Source: Ruminococcus sp. UBA3855
GTDB taxonomy: Bacteria > Bacillota > Clostridia > Oscillospirales > Ruminococcaceae
Length of the DNA stretch: 7,064 bases
NCBI GenBank assembly: GCA_002392545.1
Contig: DGHF01000231.1
Coordinates: 1 to 7,064, forward strand
Reading direction: 5' to 3'
Numbering within the stretch: position 1 is the first letter of the stretch; every line of letters starts with the position of its first letter. Under the pieces are notes generated by a model that ran no database searches, was not told the DNA's origin, and saw only the letters and a program-made list of their open reading frames with translations. Below are positions 4,872-7,064 of the stretch, one piece after another. The position numbers and the translations under genes are program-made.

Positions 4872-6367
4872 TCAGAAACCGTGCGGAATGGCGAAGCCGG
4901 CAAGCCGTTTCTCTCAAATAAAGTCACTTCCCCATAATTATACCAAAGATATCTTGCACCAACGGGATGAGGGACTTTTTCAGATGACAATATGAGTGTG
5001 TGCCGGTTCACTTTCGGGTGAGCCGGATACCATTCACCGTCAGTACCGCAGACCTCAAAACCGCTTGTTCCGTGCAATTCAAGACCGTTTTCCACATTGT
5101 CGAAATGAATATGAATTGTACCGTTTCCGGCGACAGCATCACGGAACATGGGCGCAGTCGTGCCGTTTTCCTGTAAATGGTAAACTTCTTTGAGAGCCTG
5201 CAAATATAACCGTTTTGCAGGAATGCGTTTTTCCTTGGGGTGGATTTCGTTATATTCGCCACAGTCAGGAATCACGGCTAATCCGGTATGACGGACATTC
5301 TGATAAACTTTTTCCTGTACCTCACGAATTAACGCCCATTCCGTCCCCTTTTGTCTGTCCTCATAGCTGAACATGGGCAATTGCACCAGCAAAAACGGCA
5401 ATGTTTCATCTTTGAAATCCGTCCGCCACTGATGAATCAACGAACTAAGCAACATTTCATAGCCTTCTGGTCTGTGCTCGTCGGATTCACCTTGATAGTA
5501 CAATACCCCTCTCATGGTGTAAGGTGTAATTCTGGTAATCATGGTATCATACAGCCCATGGGGTCTGAGCGGATTATTAGGCGCATAAGGGCCGGGGTAA
5601 CGGTTTTCACCGCATTTTTCAAGCACTTCATCCCATGAAATATCAGGGTTTTCATTGTAGCATTGCGCCACTCTCTCCTGCCATCTGTTGTGATAATCGC
5701 AGTATTCCTGATAAGCCTGACAGGCTTCTTCATCCGTCAAGCCCTCCATACCTTTGGAATAATCATCAAGATAACTCTGTCCGACTTCTGTCGAACGGAG
5801 CATTTTTTCACTTATCCACGCACTCGCAGAACTTCCGCCGTAGTTGCATTCAATCAGCCCGACTGTGACCCCTAATTTTTTTGCAAGACGTTCCCCGAAA
5901 TAATAGCCTATCGCCGTCCAGTATTGGCAAGTATCTCTTTCGGGCAATTGCCAGCAGGAATTTTGTTCTTCCTCAAAAAACTGTTCATCAAAAACGCCAC
6001 GTTTCCCCACATGATACAATCTGACGTTCGATTCCCTGCATGTATTCAAAGCAGGTTCGGGATTATCAGAATTTATCATGACAAGTTCCATATTCGACTG
6101 ACCGCCACAAAGCCACACTTCACCGGAAACAATGTCCGAAAATGTGAGTGTCTCCGTGCCGTCTGTGACTTTGAGCGTGTAAGCCCCTCCGGCAGGCATG
6201 GCAGGAAGAACAATTTCCCATTTCCCATTGACAACTTCCGAAACACCTTTCAAGCTTCCAATCTGTGCAGAAACTTCCGTTCCGTCTTCACCAGTTCCCC
6301 AAATCCGGAACGGCTTTTCACGTTGTATGACCATATGGTCTGTAAAAATGGGAGCAGTTTTCAGCAT
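4868..6367 (-). CDS. Sialate O-acetylesterase-like SGNH hydrolase, cytoplasmic
   Basis: A 499-residue carbohydrate esterase predicted to remove acetyl groups from sugars. An N-terminal beta domain (about 1-80) is followed by the SGNH core: GEVWLCGGQSNME (82-94) with nucleophile S91, IECNYGGSSASAWI (172-185), GVLYYQGESD (287-296) and the terminal block IPDCGEYNEIHPKEK (366-380) with catalytic H376; a C-terminal beta domain follows (about 400-499). There is no signal peptide, so it should act inside the cell on imported acetylated oligosaccharides (sialic acid, xylan or mannan fragments); the substrate is open. Where the family usually has DxxDPNDIHP, this protein has Glu at 371 and 374. AAAGGAGG (6382-6375) is 7 bases before the ATG. 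The start overlaps the end of rex by 7 bases, and the stop overlaps the transferase stop by 4. Confidence 0.92.
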   Translation of the reverse strand: MLKTAPIFTDHMVIQREKPFRIWGTGEDGTEVSAQIGSLKGVSEVVNGKWEIVLPAMPAGGAYTLKVTDGTETLTFSDIVSGEVWLCGGQSNMELVMINSDNPEPALNTCRESNVRLYHVGKRGVFDEQFFEEEQNSCWQLPERDTCQYWTAIGYYFGERLAKKLGVTVGLIECNYGGSSASAWISEKMLRSTEVGQSYLDDYSKGMEGLTDEEACQAYQEYCDYHNRWQERVAQCYNENPDISWDEVLEKCGENRYPGPYAPNNPLRPHGLYDTMITRITPYTMRGVLYYQGESDEHRPEGYEMLLSSLIHQWRTDFKDETLPFLLVQLPMFSYEDRQKGTEWALIREVQEKVYQNVRHTGLAVIPDCGEYNEIHPKEKRIPAKRLYLQALKEVYHLQENGTTAPMFRDAVAGNGTIHIHFDNVENGLELHGTSGFEVCGTDGEWYPAHPKVNRHTLILSSEKVPHPVGARYLWYNYGEVTLFERNGLPASPFRTVSD

Positions 6368-7011
6368 GATGTATCCTCCTTTTTCTGCTGTTCGTCGAGC
6401 TGATAAGAAATCATGGCAAGCGATACAGCAAGATTTTCATTGTGAACAATGATATTTTCCGGCACGTTCAGCAATGCCGTTGAAAAATTCCAGATGGCAA
6501 GAATCCCGCTTTCCAGCATCAGGCGACAAAGTTCCTGTGCTGGTTCGGGGCTTGTTGTCAATATTCCAATCTGAATCTGTCTTTCGGGGCAGATTTTTTT
6601 CATATCCTGAATATGATAAATCGGAATATGATTCACTTCTGTACCGATTTTTTCAGGGTCATTATCGAACGCACAGGAAATTTTCATTCCGAGTTGCTGA
6701 AAACCTTTGAACGACAGCAACGCAGACCCCAATTTTCCCACTCCAATTAAAACCGCTTCTTTTGGGTGGTGGTATCCGAGGAATTCTTCTAAATCCTCCG
6801 CCAATTGCCGGACGGAATAGCCCGTTTTCGGCTTCCCTCCGCAACGGCTTGCAATAGAAAGGTCTTTCCGGACTTGCACTTCATTCAAGCCTAATGCAAG
6901 TGCAACCTGTGTCGCAGAGGTCATTTTGACGGATTCCGGCAAAGAGTGCAGATAATTCAGATAAACAGGCAGTCTTTGTAATGTTGGCTTTGAAATGGAA
7001 GATTTTTCCAT
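6361..7011 (-). CDS. rex: Redox-sensing transcriptional repressor Rex
   Basis: A 216-residue homodimeric repressor that senses the NADH/NAD+ ratio; NADH normally releases it from DNA. The N-terminal winged helix (about 1-80) shows ISKPTLQRLPVYLNYL (6-21) and NEVQVRKDLS (43-52), then GGKPKTGYSV (58-67). The Rossmann part starts at about 85, with the dinucleotide loop GVGKLG (90-95) and D116 (AFDND) at the end of the second strand. The C-terminal swapped helix is NENLAVSLAMISYQL (191-205). The length is normal. The RKDLS.ASRCGGKPKTGY stretch differs from the FGxFGKRGxGY form of Bacillus Rex. The ATG at 7011 is preceded by AAGGGAGG (7028-7021) 9 bases away. Its 3' end overlaps the esterase start, so both are co-transcribed. 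No Rex-type TTGTTAA-TTAACAA operator is visible in the 53 bases upstream. Confidence 0.93.
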   Translation of the reverse strand: MEKSSISKPTLQRLPVYLNYLHSLPESVKMTSATQVALALGLNEVQVRKDLSIASRCGGKPKTGYSVRQLAEDLEEFLGYHHPKEAVLIGVGKLGSALLSFKGFQQLGMKISCAFDNDPEKIGTEVNHIPIYHIQDMKKICPERQIQIGILTTSPEPAQELCRLMLESGILAIWNFSTALLNVPENIIVHNENLAVSLAMISYQLDEQQKKEDTSC

Positions 7012-7048
7012 ATGTCCGCCCCTCCCTTTCTGGTGAAATTCTAAGTCT

Positions 7049-7054
7049 ATTATA
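7049..7054 (-). promoter_or_regulatory. Likely -10 element of the rex-esterase operon promoter
   Basis: On the minus strand there is a perfect TATAAT (7054-7049), giving a start near 7042 and a leader of about 30 bases before rex. The matching -35 would lie at about 7072-7077, outside the window, so the promoter is only half visible. Confidence 0.6.
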
Positions 7055-7064
7055 CCGCAAACTT

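Noticed and set aside
4774..4995. Plus-strand frame bridging the end of the transferase and the esterase
   Set aside because: It lies over two confident genes and has no supporting start signal or family resemblance.
5924..6403. Open frame of 159 codons on the plus strand inside the esterase gene
   Set aside because: It is antisense to well-conserved catalytic motifs of the esterase, has no good ribosome site and resembles no protein I know.
1..7064. CRISPR array, insertion sequence, tRNA, rRNA, riboswitch or prophage remains
   Set aside because: No regularly spaced repeats, no transposase or integrase motifs, no cloverleaf-like or rRNA-like stretches were seen; gaps between genes are all under 180 bases.

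Overview
The window looks like the chromosome of an endospore-lineage Firmicute, most likely a gut clostridium of the Ruminococcus/Oscillospiraceae type. The grounds are a SpoVAC spore-membrane protein, a Rex redox repressor, a DtxR-family regulator, strong AGGAGG-type ribosome binding sites, sigma-A-like promoters and moderate base composition. The genus is an inference. I see no phage, transposon, CRISPR, rRNA or tRNA sequence; this reads as compact core or near-core chromosome.

Layout from left to right. (1) The N-terminal part of an OmpR-type response regulator runs leftward off the edge (1-178). (2) A short control region with opposed promoters (179-354) separates it from a rightward three-gene cluster: a lone spoVAC (355-801), a histidine-family phosphatase (849-1385) and an MmcQ/YjbR-family protein (1382-1744). 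This cluster ends in a hairpin that can stop transcription from both sides (1750-1784). (3) A leftward two-gene ABC-2 exporter follows, permease at 1788-3077 and ATPase at 3074-3802, overlapping by ATGA. (4) A 122-bp divergent control region (3803-3924) carries nested inverted repeats. It drives the exporter leftward and, rightward, a DtxR/MntR-type metalloregulator (3925-4317) coupled by ATGA to an Sfp-type phosphopantetheinyl transferase (4314-4871). (5) A leftward pair, rex (6361-7011) then a cytoplasmic sialate O-acetylesterase-like enzyme (4868-6367), meets the transferase tail-to-tail with a 4-base overlap of stop codons.

Possible teamwork: the exporter, metalloregulator and phosphopantetheinyl transferase share one divergent control region. 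This suggests that metal status controls both an efflux pump and activation of a carrier-protein pathway, such as a siderophore or peptide/polyketide product made elsewhere. The rex-esterase overlap suggests that removal of acetyl groups from glycans is co-expressed with the NADH/NAD+ sensor.

The strongest non-gene signal is that I could find no GATC and no CTAG in the whole 7 kb, while GTAC, which has the same composition, occurs about twenty times. I did not find a clearly new multi-gene system; the most interesting local unit is the metalloregulator/phosphopantetheinyl-transferase/exporter group.
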